64,000 nt of DNA from Salinibacillus xinjiangensis (GCF_009649735.1 NZ_WJNH01000007.1:1-64000); one strand, 5' to 3'. Positions 1-8,058 are shown, numbered from the stretch's first letter. Notes: generated by a model from the sequence alone, not told the origin. Made by a program: numbers and translations.

Positions 1-85
1 TTTTCGATAATGATAGATATCCAAGATGCCCATACAAATACTCGGTAACAAGCTTTATTTTAAATTCCTCACTATATTTGACCAT
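1..85 (-). CDS. IS3-family transposase OrfA, N-terminal fragment (cut by window edge)
   Basis: Reading leftward from an ATG at 85, the first 28 codons encode a short, lysine-rich start (MVKYSEEFKIKLVTEYL) of the kind seen at the N-terminus of IS150/IS3-group OrfA proteins, which carry a helix-turn-helix that binds the element ends. The rest lies outside the window, so intactness cannot be judged. A strong hairpin sits directly upstream of the start. Family assignment rests on this short stretch only. Confidence 0.6.
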   Translation of the reverse strand, partial: MVKYSEEFKIKLVTEYLYGHLGYLSLSK

Positions 86-91
86 AAAAAC

Positions 92-131
92 ACCCCCGAA
101 AGTTAGATTTTCTACTCTAACTTTCGGGGGT
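92..131. repeat. 16-bp perfect inverted repeat in the IS leader
   Basis: Bases 92-107 and 116-131 are exact reverse complements with an 8-base loop. The hairpin lies just upstream of the transposase start. Such hairpins in IS leaders can block read-through or ribosome access from outside transcription; that role is inferred. The outer end of the IS probably lies close to 135-150, but I cannot fix it without the other end. Confidence 0.75.
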
Positions 132-183
132 CGGTACCATTTTGTAAGCACCTTTTTCAATCGAAATAGTTATGTAATAAGGG

Positions 184-540
184 CTATGATGACGATTTTT
201 CACGCCATTCTATTAACAATTTCACAATTTTTAAAATGACTTTTTGTTCCTCAAAATTTGCTTTATTAAGATATTGTATAATTTCAATTAACGTTTCATT
301 TTGAGCTGTTATTTTAGTATCAGTAAATCCGACGATTGCGTCAAGGCTAACTCGTAATGCATTCGCTACTTTATCGATTGATTCAAGAGTAGCATTTTTT
401 TCTCCTCGTTCCAATTGGCCTATATAGGTCGGATGTAATCCAGCTCGATGCCCTAGCTCCTCCTGGCTAAGACCAGCCTTTTTTCTAAGTAAACGAATTC
501 GATCACCTATGACTTTTGATAATGTTTCACGCGATTTCAA
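184..540 (-). CDS. XRE-family helix-turn-helix transcriptional regulator
   Basis: A 118-residue protein with a Cro/C1-type HTH over residues 10-65 (LRKKAGLSQEELG followed by YIGQLERGEKNATLESIDKVA), then a short helical tail that may dimerise. The start is TTG at 540, chosen because GAGGTG sits 8 bases upstream. The protein has a typical XRE length. It is followed upstream by an intergenic region shared with the divergent sda gene, so it could act there, but no operator is identified. DNA binding is certain from the fold; the target is unknown. Confidence 0.88.
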   Translation of the reverse strand: MKSRETLSKVIGDRIRLLRKKAGLSQEELGHRAGLHPTYIGQLERGEKNATLESIDKVANALRVSLDAIVGFTDTKITAQNETLIEIIQYLNKANFEEQKVILKIVKLLIEWREKSSS

Positions 541-616
541 AGAACTTCACCTCTAGTTTATACTATACCCCGAAAAGAGGGCTGCACGAAGATTCTATAA
601 ATATTGTTTTTATCTA

Positions 617-645
617 TTGAAAGCCTATAAATATTAAAGTAATAT
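617..645 (+). promoter_or_regulatory. sigma-A-type promoter upstream of sda
   Basis: TTGAAA at 617-622 and TAATAT at 640-645 are separated by 17 bp. Just downstream at 661-669 is TTATACAAA, one base away from a DnaA box (TTATNCACA). In B. subtilis sda is activated by DnaA, so this is suggestive, but a single imperfect box is weak evidence. Confidence 0.45.
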
Positions 646-747
646 ATTTAGTTGGGAAGATTATACAAAAGTTGCTTTATGCTATCAGTATTTTAAAATT
701 AATTCCTTATAAGTGTGATTATAAATGTATGTAAGAAGGTGAAAATA

Positions 748-909
748 ATGTTTGAAAAGCTATCAGATCAAGCTTTAAAAGAAGCTTACGAAAATGCTGT
801 CTTATTAGAGTTAGATATAGATTTTATTCTTTTATTAGAAAAAGAAATAAATCATCGTGGAATAAAAACAAATCAACTAACAACACATCGCAATCCAACA
901 AACGCCTAA
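748..909 (+). CDS. sda: Sda, sporulation histidine kinase inhibitor
   Basis: A 53-residue protein of the Sda family: a helical hairpin that binds the dimerisation domain of sporulation kinases such as KinA and blocks entry into sporulation when replication is disturbed. The family pattern is visible: KLSDxxLxEAY, then LDIDFIxLLExEIxxRGI. The ATG at 748 was chosen over the upstream GTG at 715 because AAGAAGGTG sits 8 bases before it. The C-terminal tail is about seven residues longer than the classical 46-residue protein. A second Sda-like gene faces it 76 bp downstream. Confidence 0.85.
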   Translation: MFEKLSDQALKEAYENAVLLELDIDFILLLEKEINHRGIKTNQLTTHRNPTNA

Positions 910-985
910 TCTTTATGGGGATAAAGGGGAAAGCCATTCGTAAAATTATGGTTAAGCTCATTTGTATCAAGAAAGGTCTTCATCT

Positions 986-1132
986 CTAATCCCTATCTTT
1001 CAGCCAATCTTCCAAGCGAATTCCCCTTTTTGAAATCTCATCTTCTAGCAACTTGATAAAGTCTTCTTCACATTCTAGTAGTATAGCCTTCTGGTATACC
1101 TCTATAAGTAAATCATTTGTTAAGTAATACAC
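986..1132 (-). CDS. Second Sda-like small protein (48 aa, GTG start)
   Basis: On the minus strand a GTG at 1132, preceded by AAGGGG at a 9-base distance, opens a 48-codon frame ending at 986. The product reads YLTNDLLIEVYQKAI then CEEDFIKLLEDEISKRGI, which has the same helix-turn-helix hairpin pattern as Sda (LSDELL.E.Y...DFI.L.E.EI.RR). It lacks the MRKLS start but keeps length and spacing. It is convergent with the sda gene at 748-909. It probably acts on sporulation kinases or a relative; which kinase, and whether it is expressed, cannot be told. Confidence 0.7.
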   Translation of the reverse strand: MYYLTNDLLIEVYQKAILLECEEDFIKLLEDEISKRGIRLEDWLKDRD

Positions 1133-1308
1133 AAGTATTATCCCCTTTTTCCAGCGAATGGCATTCTATCCCTTCACCTAACTTAAGTATAAAAGAAAGA
1201 TAAGATATTGTGCTATAGTAACTTTTTCCAAAAGTTCCTCATAATTCCCACTCATTTAGACACACTAAAATGTAAGTGATCCTATAATTCAAAAAGGAGA
1301 TTTCGTGT

Positions 1309-2016
1309 GTGGAACAAAAGGAGCAAACCATGGAGCTAAGTAACTACGTCAGTAAACTACTTAGAGACAATTTTGGTAAAGGTCCAGAGGCTGTTTATGT
1401 CTCAATGGGATATACCTTTATCACGCTTTATATACGGAATTTTATTACCCCAACAGAAAGAGTATTGATGCAACAAAATAATGAAGAATTCCTTCAAGAG
1501 ATGAGGGGTGCGGTTATTTCTACGTTAATCCCTGAGATTAAGGCATACATTCGTCTAATTACTGGAATGGACTTACAGGAGTTTTATTACGATTGGAATT
1601 TACATAATAAATCCGGCATGCTGGTGGGAATCAGCAATGATCAAACGCGTTGTTCCTTTCCATTAACGGAAGATTATAAAGGAAAGAATGAACTTCACCA
1701 GGAATTGACTCAAATAACAGCTGATGTCCAAAAGGCACCGGAGGAACTATTTTCTTATCAACTTAATCCACGGACCATTTTAGCCATACGAAATGGTATT
1801 TTTGTGAGAATTGAAAAGGAGTTAATACGTCAAGGCATGCAGGAAAGCCTAAGAATAGCCAAACGTAAACTGGAGAAAAGAGTTCTTCATAATAATATCT
1901 ACTTTCAGCGTATCCTCCAAACTAAGGTCATGGACATATTTGTGGATTGGGATTTTGATTTGGACAAGGGTGTGATTTTGTTTATCCTATCAGAAAATAT
2001 CAAATCTATTCGGTAA
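1309..2016 (+). CDS. DUF2294 tandem-domain protein (YbcI-like)
   Basis: A 235-residue soluble protein made of two related halves. Residues 8-115 carry SNYVSKLLRDNFGKGPEAVYVS, the DUF2294 hallmark, and residues 120-230 look like a second diverged copy (ILAIRNGIFVRIEKELIRQG). Function of the family is not established. The start is GTG at 1309, supported by AAGGAGA 8 bases upstream; an ATG at 1330 is the alternative. It stands alone, with no operon partner. Confidence 0.75.
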   Translation: MEQKEQTMELSNYVSKLLRDNFGKGPEAVYVSMGYTFITLYIRNFITPTERVLMQQNNEEFLQEMRGAVISTLIPEIKAYIRLITGMDLQEFYYDWNLHNKSGMLVGISNDQTRCSFPLTEDYKGKNELHQELTQITADVQKAPEELFSYQLNPRTILAIRNGIFVRIEKELIRQGMQESLRIAKRKLEKRVLHNNIYFQRILQTKVMDIFVDWDFDLDKGVILFILSENIKSIR

Positions 2017-2140
2017 AAAGTATAAGTGCAACTACACATCTGTTTTCGATTTGCAGGAGTTTTCTTTATTGTGAATCCTTCCACTTGAAGTCTGAATATT
2101 TCTGAACGTAATAGGAAAAATAACGATGGAGGTGATGAAA

Positions 2141-2629
2141 ATGAGACATATAATGGCGTTTGGAATTAAATATTTAGTCATTACCATAGCCGTTCTCTCG
2201 GTTTTTTCTGCTTTTACAAACCCTACCATAATCGGGATGCTAGGTATTAGCGCTTTAATTGTTGCATTAGGCTATTTCATGGGTGACTTACTCATTTTAA
2301 GAAAGTTTGGTAACCTCATGGCGACATTAGCAGACTTTGGATTAGCTTTTTTGGTCTTATTTTTTTATGGGATTGCTTTAAACATACCTACAGGACAAGT
2401 GGGTACTGCCGCGCTTTTTGCCGCATTTTTTATCGCAATTGCAGAAGGGTTATTCCACTTCTTTATGGAAAACCGTGTATTTAGGGATCCAACCTATACC
2501 GATGAGGATCGCTACCACGTTCATCAAGTGTCCTCTAGCAAGCTACAAACAGAGACGTCTGATGAAGTGTTTCCGTATGATGTAAAGCGAAAAAATAAGC
2601 AACAGCAGAAGGATAAGGAAGAGCGTTAA
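2141..2629 (+). CDS. YndM-like (DUF2512) membrane protein
   Basis: A 162-residue protein with four hydrophobic segments in the first 115 residues (the third begins near TLADFGLAFLVLF) and a charged cytoplasmic tail rich in K and Q. GYFMGDLLILRKFGN and TLADFGLAFL are typical of the DUF2512/YndM family found in spore formers; its role is unknown. The ATG at 2141 is preferred because GGAGGTGA ends 5 bases upstream; an earlier in-frame ATG at 2126 overlaps the ribosome binding site. Transcription probably ends before the convergent MFS gene. Confidence 0.75.
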   Translation: MRHIMAFGIKYLVITIAVLSVFSAFTNPTIIGMLGISALIVALGYFMGDLLILRKFGNLMATLADFGLAFLVLFFYGIALNIPTGQVGTAALFAAFFIAIAEGLFHFFMENRVFRDPTYTDEDRYHVHQVSSSKLQTETSDEVFPYDVKRKNKQQQKDKEER

Positions 2630-2690
2630 ACTACAATACTGTCAACTTCACATACAACAATAAAGAGAGAGGGGTTTCCAACCAAATAAA

Positions 2691-2720
2691 ATAGCAGACT
2701 GAAACGTTTCAGTCTGCTAT
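2691..2720 (-). terminator. Perfect 30-bp palindrome between convergent genes
   Basis: Bases 2691-2720 are fully self-complementary. On the minus strand the stem is followed by a T-rich stretch, so it best serves the MFS gene ending at 2748; it may also stop transcription from 2629. Confidence 0.7.
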
Positions 2721-2747
2721 AGATTCTCATCAAGAATGAACTCTTCC

Positions 2748-4007
2748 TTATGACAGGCTTTGTTCCTGATTAGCTTGCAATTGTCTTCGCTCTTTTAAGT
2801 CCGGTAATATCTTTTTGGTGATGGCCATTCCCAATAAACCACTGGCAAAAATGAGTAATGACATAACTTCAGTACTAAATATGGCGCCTAAGGAGACAAA
2901 AATGGAACTAATCATCATCGATCCATTAAAGACCATGCCATAGACCGCCATGTAAGAGCTGCGCTTATCATCACTCGGTATACTAGCCATAAAGTCCGAT
3001 TGAATGGGGACACGCATTAATTCACCAATCGTAGCAACGGCCATAAAGATAAACAGTAGCCAAACATTATTGAAATAGCTGATAGCAACGTATCCTACAG
3101 TAAATACGAAAATGGACATTAAAAAGGCACGATCTTCCTTTAGTTTTGATACCCACTTTGTAATAAAAACGGTAAGTAAGACAACGATAATTGTGTTCTC
3201 CGATTTAAGAAAACCCACCATTTCTACTCCTGTTACATCAAAAAAGAATAGGGATTGAGCAGGCATTTCTTCATTTAGACGTACTCCAATATAATTCTCC
3301 ATTTGATTTTCAATGGATTGGATTAATAGTCCGGCTATAACGAAGTAGATGAAAACCTTATCTCCGGCCACTTCCTTGTAGCTTTTCACAATACTTCGTA
3401 GTACTCTTTTCTCCTTCGTTGCTTCCACTTTTTCCATTGTTTCTTCAATAAAAAAGATAACAAGGATATTTGATAGGACATTTGTGATTGCTAACGTAAG
3501 TAAAAGTTCAAATAGATAGTTTTTGAAAGTAAGCGCGCCGACAATTCCTCCGACCGCAAAAGCCAGGTTAAAGCACCAATACATAAGAGAATAAACTCCC
3601 TTGCGTTGAGAGGGTTTTGTAATATCAATAATCATGGCATCTGCAGCAGGTCCATCAAGGCCAAATGAAGCCATAACTAACAGCGTCATGATAAAAGTCA
3701 GCTCTGGTGAAATTAGTACAGACGAATTAGCAAAAGCCATGATGAAAAAGGCAAACATTCGAATGACTCCGGCGATTACCATTAATTTCTTGCGCCCCAT
3801 TCGATCTGAGTAATACCCGCCGTATATACCGACAATGAAGCCAATCACGACATTTAGAACTAACAAAATCCCAGTTAATTTTGCGCCAAAGTACTCAGAG
3901 AAATAAATAGCCATAAATGGAAAAATAGCTCCGGCTACCATATCTGATAAAAAGATTTGTAAAATACGAATTTTAATATTGCGATGATAGTCTCTAAATT
4001 TAGTCAT
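2748..4007 (-). CDS. MFS transporter, drug-exporter type
   Basis: A 419-residue membrane protein with about twelve hydrophobic segments. The MFS signature GGYYSDRMGRKKLM follows the second segment (near residue 65). FGLDGPAADAMIIDITKPSQRKGVYSL resembles the motif regions of multidrug exporters. The long loop in the middle (VEATKEKRVLRSIVKSYKEV) is the usual cytoplasmic linker. The start at 4007 is chosen because AGAGGGGGTT lies just upstream; the longer frame to 4076 has no ribosome site. The substrate cannot be read from sequence. Confidence 0.8.
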   Translation of the reverse strand: MTKFRDYHRNIKIRILQIFLSDMVAGAIFPFMAIYFSEYFGAKLTGILLVLNVVIGFIVGIYGGYYSDRMGRKKLMVIAGVIRMFAFFIMAFANSSVLISPELTFIMTLLVMASFGLDGPAADAMIIDITKPSQRKGVYSLMYWCFNLAFAVGGIVGALTFKNYLFELLLTLAITNVLSNILVIFFIEETMEKVEATKEKRVLRSIVKSYKEVAGDKVFIYFVIAGLLIQSIENQMENYIGVRLNEEMPAQSLFFFDVTGVEMVGFLKSENTIIVVLLTVFITKWVSKLKEDRAFLMSIFVFTVGYVAISYFNNVWLLFIFMAVATIGELMRVPIQSDFMASIPSDDKRSSYMAVYGMVFNGSMMISSIFVSLGAIFSTEVMSLLIFASGLLGMAITKKILPDLKERRQLQANQEQSLS

Positions 4008-4247
4008 CGTAACCCCCTCTATTCCTGTGGCCCTTAAGCAATTTAGCATAATCCATCTTATCGGAATGAAAAGCAATTGAACACGGTCTAGAGGATGAGA
4101 TTTCCTCCTACCATAGGGTGCTTAAACTTCAGATTTAGATGATTGAATGTTCCAACAGCCTCATGTACTATTTAGTTGTAAAGTGTATTCTGACAAAGGA
4201 TTTTTTTTAAACGTTGTTGCTTTTTATACTTCGCAGTAGATGTAAAA

Positions 4248-4745
4248 TGTGACGTAGTTAAAACTTTTAAGAATCGTTCTGATGAATATTGAGTGCATGC
4301 AAACAGTTCCGGCAGAATACTCCGCTTTCCATGGGCACGGCCTCAGCCTCCTCGAAAGCCCAGACCGCTTCCTGAGGGGTCTTCACCACGCTTCTTCCCA
4401 TAGGAGTCTCCGTATTCTGCCTCCACTATTGGAGTGTTCTGAGTAATGCATGTTTAAAAGCTTTTATTCTCCAATATTTCATCTCTAAATCAACGAATGA
4501 GGCACGGTTTTTAGCGGAGGAAATATACGGAGACTCCTGTGGGAGCAAAGAGACAGGTGAGACCCCGGAGCGCAGCGAGGAGGCTCACCGCTCGCCCGCG
4601 GCAAAGAAGACACTATGAAAACGACCAAAGGGAGTTTGTATAGATGTCGCGCTTGTGCCCTTGGGTGAAAGCGAAGTGTATTTCCCGAAGCGATGGTTTT
4701 GCACTCATCATATTGAAAAAGAAGTCATCCTTGAGTTACGTCGCA
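4248..4745 (-). mobile_element. MITE-like intergenic element, copy A (498 bp)
   Basis: This stretch aligns with the reverse complement of 44284-44663. Its ends, TGTGACGTA at 4248 and TACGTCGCA at 4737-4745, are imperfect inverted repeats. Inside are two opposed copies (about 4320-4435 and 4505-4612) of a GC-rich repeat with the GGAGACTCCT and CGAGGAGGCT boxes, which I recognise as a common Bacillaceae intergenic repeat. Nothing in it looks like a gene. Strand is arbitrary; it is inverted relative to copy B. It fills most of the gap between 4007 and 4874. Confidence 0.65.
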
Positions 4746-4873
4746 GTTTATATCTTTTTAGTAAAAAACACATTCTTTTGAAAGGAGCGTTGACAAAAAA
4801 TAGTTTAGCATTCATTTACAGATTATAACGTAAAAATAGTGAGGGAATAGATATTTTTTTTGGGGGAGTAAAC

Positions 4874-5692
4874 ATGCGCATCATTTCAATTTGTCCAAGT
4901 AATACCGAAATTGTAGAGTATTTGGGTTTAACCTCAAGCCTTGTTGGGGTTGATGATTTTTCCGATTGGCCTAAGGAAGTAACACGTTTACCTAGACTCG
5001 GACCTGACTTGAATATCGATATGGATAAAGTGGAAGAACTACAGCCTGATATTGTTCTAGCTTCCTTAAGTGTCCCGGGTATGGAAAAAAATGTAGAGGA
5101 ACTTGAAAAAAGGAAAATCCCACATATTGTTTTAAATCCCAATTCTTTAGAAGAAATAGGCGAGAATTTGTTATTTGCAGGACACCACTTAGGAGTCTCT
5201 TATAAAGCAGAGGCTGTACATAAGCAATATCGAGATTTTCTTGAACTGTATCATACATTGTCATCCAAGGTTGACCATAAACTGAATTTGTATTGGGAGT
5301 GGTGGCCAAAACCAATTTTTACGCCTGGGAGGGTGAATTGGCTCACCGAGGTAAGTGAATTAGCAGGGGGAAGGAATGTTTTTGCCTCGGAAAACCAAGC
5401 AAGTGTGGAAACCGATTGGGAGGATGTAAGACGACGAGACCCTGATATAATTTGTATGGTCTGGGTGGGGGTGAAAACTGAAAAAATGAATCCCGACTTA
5501 GTAAGAAAACGTCCCAATTGGTCGAATATGAAAGCCATTCAACAAGATCAGATTGTACTATTAGATGAAAATTTATTTTGTCGTCCATCCCCAAGATTAC
5601 TTGAGGGAATCCAAAAGTTAGGCTCTTTGCTGCATCCATCTATTTTTCCGGAGTATATGCAAAAGGATCCGTTACGATCAGGTGAAAAATAA
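4874..5692 (+). CDS. BtuF/FepB-like periplasmic-binding-fold protein without signal peptide
   Basis: A 272-residue protein with the class III solute-binding fold used for cobalamin and ferric siderophores: ISICPSNTEIVEYLGL at the start, then PDIVLASLSVPGMEKNVEELE, and a second lobe with FTPGRVNWLTEVSELAGGRNVF. It begins at the mature fold, with no signal peptide or lipobox, so it is expected in the cytoplasm. No ABC permease or ATPase is adjacent. Such stand-alone proteins are often annotated as cobalamin-binding, but the ligand is unproven. The ribosome site GGGGGAG precedes the ATG at 4874. Confidence 0.75.
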   Translation: MRIISICPSNTEIVEYLGLTSSLVGVDDFSDWPKEVTRLPRLGPDLNIDMDKVEELQPDIVLASLSVPGMEKNVEELEKRKIPHIVLNPNSLEEIGENLLFAGHHLGVSYKAEAVHKQYRDFLELYHTLSSKVDHKLNLYWEWWPKPIFTPGRVNWLTEVSELAGGRNVFASENQASVETDWEDVRRRDPDIICMVWVGVKTEKMNPDLVRKRPNWSNMKAIQQDQIVLLDENLFCRPSPRLLEGIQKLGSLLHPSIFPEYMQKDPLRSGEK

Positions 5693-5706
5693 ACTAAGCT
5701 TTTATC

Positions 5707-5756
5707 TTCTCAAAAGTTTCCAAATGTTTTATAATGGTATCAATTTTCAAAAATCT
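5707..5756 (+). promoter_or_regulatory. azlCD promoter with CodY-like site
   Basis: TTCTCA at 5707-5712 and TATAAT at 5730-5735 are 17 bp apart. Over the expected start point, 5742-5756 matches the CodY consensus (AATTTTCWGAAAATT) at 12 of 15 positions. CodY responds to branched-chain amino acids, the likely cargo of AzlCD, but a 12/15 match alone is weak. Confidence 0.4.
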
Positions 5757-5776
5757 ATCTTCAGGAAGTGTTATAC

Positions 5777-6514
5777 ATGCAAGCAAATTCTGCAGAAAAG
5801 GTATCAAATGTACCAACTGGTGCTGGAGCGGCCTTTAGGTCTGGTCTGATTACAGGGTTTCCAATCTTTTTGGGGTATCTACCGATTGCCTTAGCCTATG
5901 GCGTTCTTGCTGCACAATCTATGACTCTATTACAATTAACTGCTATGAGTGTACTTGTATTTGCAGGCGCTTCCCAATTCATGGGGGCCAAAATGATTGG
6001 TGCAGGTACCGGGTTATTAGAGGTTGTCGTGGCTACATTTGTTTTGAACTTTAGGCATTTTGTCATGAGCTTATCCTTTATGAATAAAGCTCGTCCTATT
6101 CCCATGCGTTGGAAGATTCCATTGTCGTTAGGGTTAACCGATGAGACGTTTGCTGTATCCTCCTTGCATGGAGAGGAGGCAAAAAAGCCATACGGAAAGG
6201 TTTTCTTTGCCACTGTCATTGTCCTTGCTTACTCTGCTTGGGTTGGCGGTTCGCTCGTCGGCGGTTTACTAGGTGAGTTAATTCCTGCCCAATTAAGTCA
6301 AAGCATGAATATTGCCTTATATGCTATGTTTATTGGTTTGCTCGTTCCTTCTGTTAAAAAGGAATGGCGCGTAGGTCTGATTGCGATTATAAGTATGCTC
6401 TTAAATTATGCACTTGTGAATATACATGTAAATGAGGGCTGGGCGATTGTGATTGCAACTATTATTGGCGGCTTTTTTGGTATCTTTTTATTAAAGGGGG
6501 ATGATGAGAAGTGA
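5777..6514 (+). CDS. azlC: AzlC, branched-chain amino acid exporter large subunit
   Basis: A 245-residue membrane protein of the AzlC family, which with AzlD exports branched-chain amino acids and some analogues. Family features are clear: GFPIFLGYLPIALAYGVLA near the start, the VFAGASQFMGAKMIGAG stretch and VLNFRHFVMSLSF. About seven to eight membrane segments are predicted. The ATG at 5777 has AGGAAG about 8 bases upstream; an upstream GTG at 5768 collides with that site. The stop overlaps the GTG start of azlD by four bases, indicating translational coupling. Confidence 0.92.
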   Translation: MQANSAEKVSNVPTGAGAAFRSGLITGFPIFLGYLPIALAYGVLAAQSMTLLQLTAMSVLVFAGASQFMGAKMIGAGTGLLEVVVATFVLNFRHFVMSLSFMNKARPIPMRWKIPLSLGLTDETFAVSSLHGEEAKKPYGKVFFATVIVLAYSAWVGGSLVGGLLGELIPAQLSQSMNIALYAMFIGLLVPSVKKEWRVGLIAIISMLLNYALVNIHVNEGWAIVIATIIGGFFGIFLLKGDDEK

Positions 6515-6804
6515 TTTGGGCGATTATTATTGGGATGTCCATTGTAACGATGCTTCCCCGTTTAATTCCAGTATTTATAGTAGATAAGGCCTCCTATCCT
6601 GATTGGGTAAATCGTTGGCTAGATGCAATTCCTTATGCGGCCTTAGGTGCGTTGATTTTTCCAGGGATCATGACTGTAATTCCAGAGAAACCGTTTATTG
6701 GAATTGTCGGAGGAATAGTCGCTATCGTGATTGCCTTTTTTGAAATCAATGTTATTTTTTCCGTTTTAGGGGCGATTGTAACGGTCTTTTTATTCACTAT
6801 GTAA
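6511..6804 (+). CDS. azlD: AzlD, branched-chain amino acid exporter small subunit
   Basis: A 97-residue protein with about four membrane segments and the family stretch TMLPRLIPVFIVDKASYPDWVNRWLDAIPYAALGAL. It pairs with AzlC to form the exporter. It starts with GTG in the sequence GTGA that also contains the azlC stop, so the two are translated together. Confidence 0.9.
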   Translation: MIWAIIIGMSIVTMLPRLIPVFIVDKASYPDWVNRWLDAIPYAALGALIFPGIMTVIPEKPFIGIVGGIVAIVIAFFEINVIFSVLGAIVTVFLFTM

Positions 6805-6854
6805 GGTAGATTAATCCTTACCCTAGTTTAGGCTTGGGTCATTACTTTTCTGTT

Positions 6855-6883
6855 CACCATTTTCCATTCCTTTACATAGTTTA
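6855..6883 (+). promoter_or_regulatory. sigma-K-like promoter for the GPQ-rich protein
   Basis: CATAGTTTA at 6875-6883 fits the sigma-K -10 consensus CATANNNTA exactly, and CAC at 6855-6857 lies 17 bp upstream, fitting the MAC -35 element. It is 35 bp before the start codon at 6919. Sigma-K acts in the late mother cell, where most spore coat proteins are made. Confidence 0.5.
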
Positions 6884-6918
6884 TAGGGACACTAAACTAA
6901 GAGAGGAATGGGTTATTC

Positions 6919-7395
6919 ATGTATAGACAAAATCTTCCGGGTCAAATTAGCGACTTTTTTGACCAGTTTCAGCAACAGCAAACACCACAAGGACCACCGT
7001 TCGGCCAGGGGTCAGGTCAATTTCCGTCATTCGGCCAGGGACCAGGTCAAGGACCAGGACAGTTTCCGCCATTTGGTCAAGGCCCGGGCCAAGGCGGAGA
7101 TCAGTTGCCACCAAGGCCACCTAGCTTACCCGAGCAAGCTCAGGGCGGTTTTGGATCTGAAGCACAGGGACAATTTGGGGGCGGCCCTTCCATCTACGCT
7201 GTCGATCCAGGCTCTTTTCAAGGGTGTTTAAGAAGATTGACGATTGTACGATTAACAAATGGTAGAAGATTTTGGTTCTATCCAACCTTTATCGGGAGAA
7301 GGTCTGTAGCTGGTTACAGATGGTATCCACGACGTTGGCGCTGGGTTTACACTGGGTTTGACACAGATCGAGTCACTTCCTTTCAGTGCTATTAA
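6919..7395 (+). CDS. Low-complexity G/P/Q-rich protein, probable spore coat component
   Basis: A 158-residue protein with two parts. Residues 20-95 are low complexity, with repeated GQGPGQ and FPPFGQG units. Residues 100-158 form a compact basic and aromatic domain (CLRRLTIVRLTNGRRFWFYPTF, then GYRWYPRRWRWVYTGFD) with single cysteines near each end. No signal peptide or membrane segment. I do not recognise a named family. A sigma-K-like promoter upstream and the composition suggest a coat or crust protein; that is inference. The repeat DNA here could expand or contract. Confidence 0.65.
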   Translation: MYRQNLPGQISDFFDQFQQQQTPQGPPFGQGSGQFPSFGQGPGQGPGQFPPFGQGPGQGGDQLPPRPPSLPEQAQGGFGSEAQGQFGGGPSIYAVDPGSFQGCLRRLTIVRLTNGRRFWFYPTFIGRRSVAGYRWYPRRWRWVYTGFDTDRVTSFQCY

Positions 7396-7454
7396 CCGTA
7401 TCCAGCTGTAGTTTTTCATCTACAGCTGGTTTTCATATATCAAGGGGGGAGAAC

Positions 7455-7982
7455 ATGTTTAATGTTAGAGAAGCAACAGTTAAGGATGCTGAAGAGGTTG
7501 CTAAGGTTCATGTAGATAGCTGGAGAAGTACATATAAGGACTTAGTAAAGGAAGAGGATTTAGCACAGGAAACATCCTACGAAAACCGAAAAGTGTTTTG
7601 GGAAACCATTTTAAAAAGTCAGCTCACTAAACAGATTTTATATGTAGCCGAAAATCGTGAGCATCAAGTGGTTGGTTTTGTATCAGGGGGACCTGAGCGT
7701 TCGAAAAAGTTCCCATATGAAGGTGAAATATATGCAATTTATATTTTAGAGGAATATCAGGGGCAAGGTATAGGGAAAAAGCTATTAACATCATTTATGC
7801 ATAAGGCAATGGAGATGGACTATGAGTCTATTTTGGTTTGGGTACTAACAGCGAATCCATCGAGTCAATTTTATGAGTACTTCGGGGCAAAACCAATCGA
7901 CGCAGAGGAAATTACGATTGGAGAAGGAACATATGAGGAAACAGCTTATGGTTGGGATGATGTGAGACCGTTAATTCAGTAA
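7455..7982 (+). CDS. GNAT-family N-acetyltransferase
   Basis: A 175-residue GNAT enzyme transferring an acetyl group from acetyl-CoA to an unknown amine. Motif A is clear: IYAIYILEEYQGQGIGKKLL near residues 93-112, where QGQGIG binds the pyrophosphate of CoA. NPSSQFYEYFGAKP is the usual C-terminal strand and helix. The ATG at 7455 follows AAGGGGGGAG; the frame is open further upstream but without a ribosome site. It resembles the RimI-like group with an HVDSWRSTY start. Transcription probably ends at the hairpin at 7986. Confidence 0.85.
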   Translation: MFNVREATVKDAEEVAKVHVDSWRSTYKDLVKEEDLAQETSYENRKVFWETILKSQLTKQILYVAENREHQVVGFVSGGPERSKKFPYEGEIYAIYILEEYQGQGIGKKLLTSFMHKAMEMDYESILVWVLTANPSSQFYEYFGAKPIDAEEITIGEGTYEETAYGWDDVRPLIQ

Positions 7983-7985
7983 AAA

Positions 7986-8026
7986 TAAAACACATGAGAA
8001 ATCGAGTTTGATTCTCTTGTGTTTTA
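7986..8026 (+). terminator. Rho-independent terminator after the GNAT gene
   Basis: A 15-bp stem (7986-8000 with 8012-8026, one mismatch) around an 11-base loop; the A- and T-rich outer arms would let it work in both directions. Confidence 0.75.
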
Positions 8027-8058
8027 TTGTTTGCTTAAACTTGGGTGGGGGGAGGAAT

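Noticed and set aside
910-985. Terminator between the two sda genes
   Set aside because: Only short, weak stems were seen; none has a T tract in a useful position.
5251-5639. Minus-strand frames of 95-107 codons opposite the BtuF-like gene
   Set aside because: They are antisense shadows of a clear gene, without ribosome sites.
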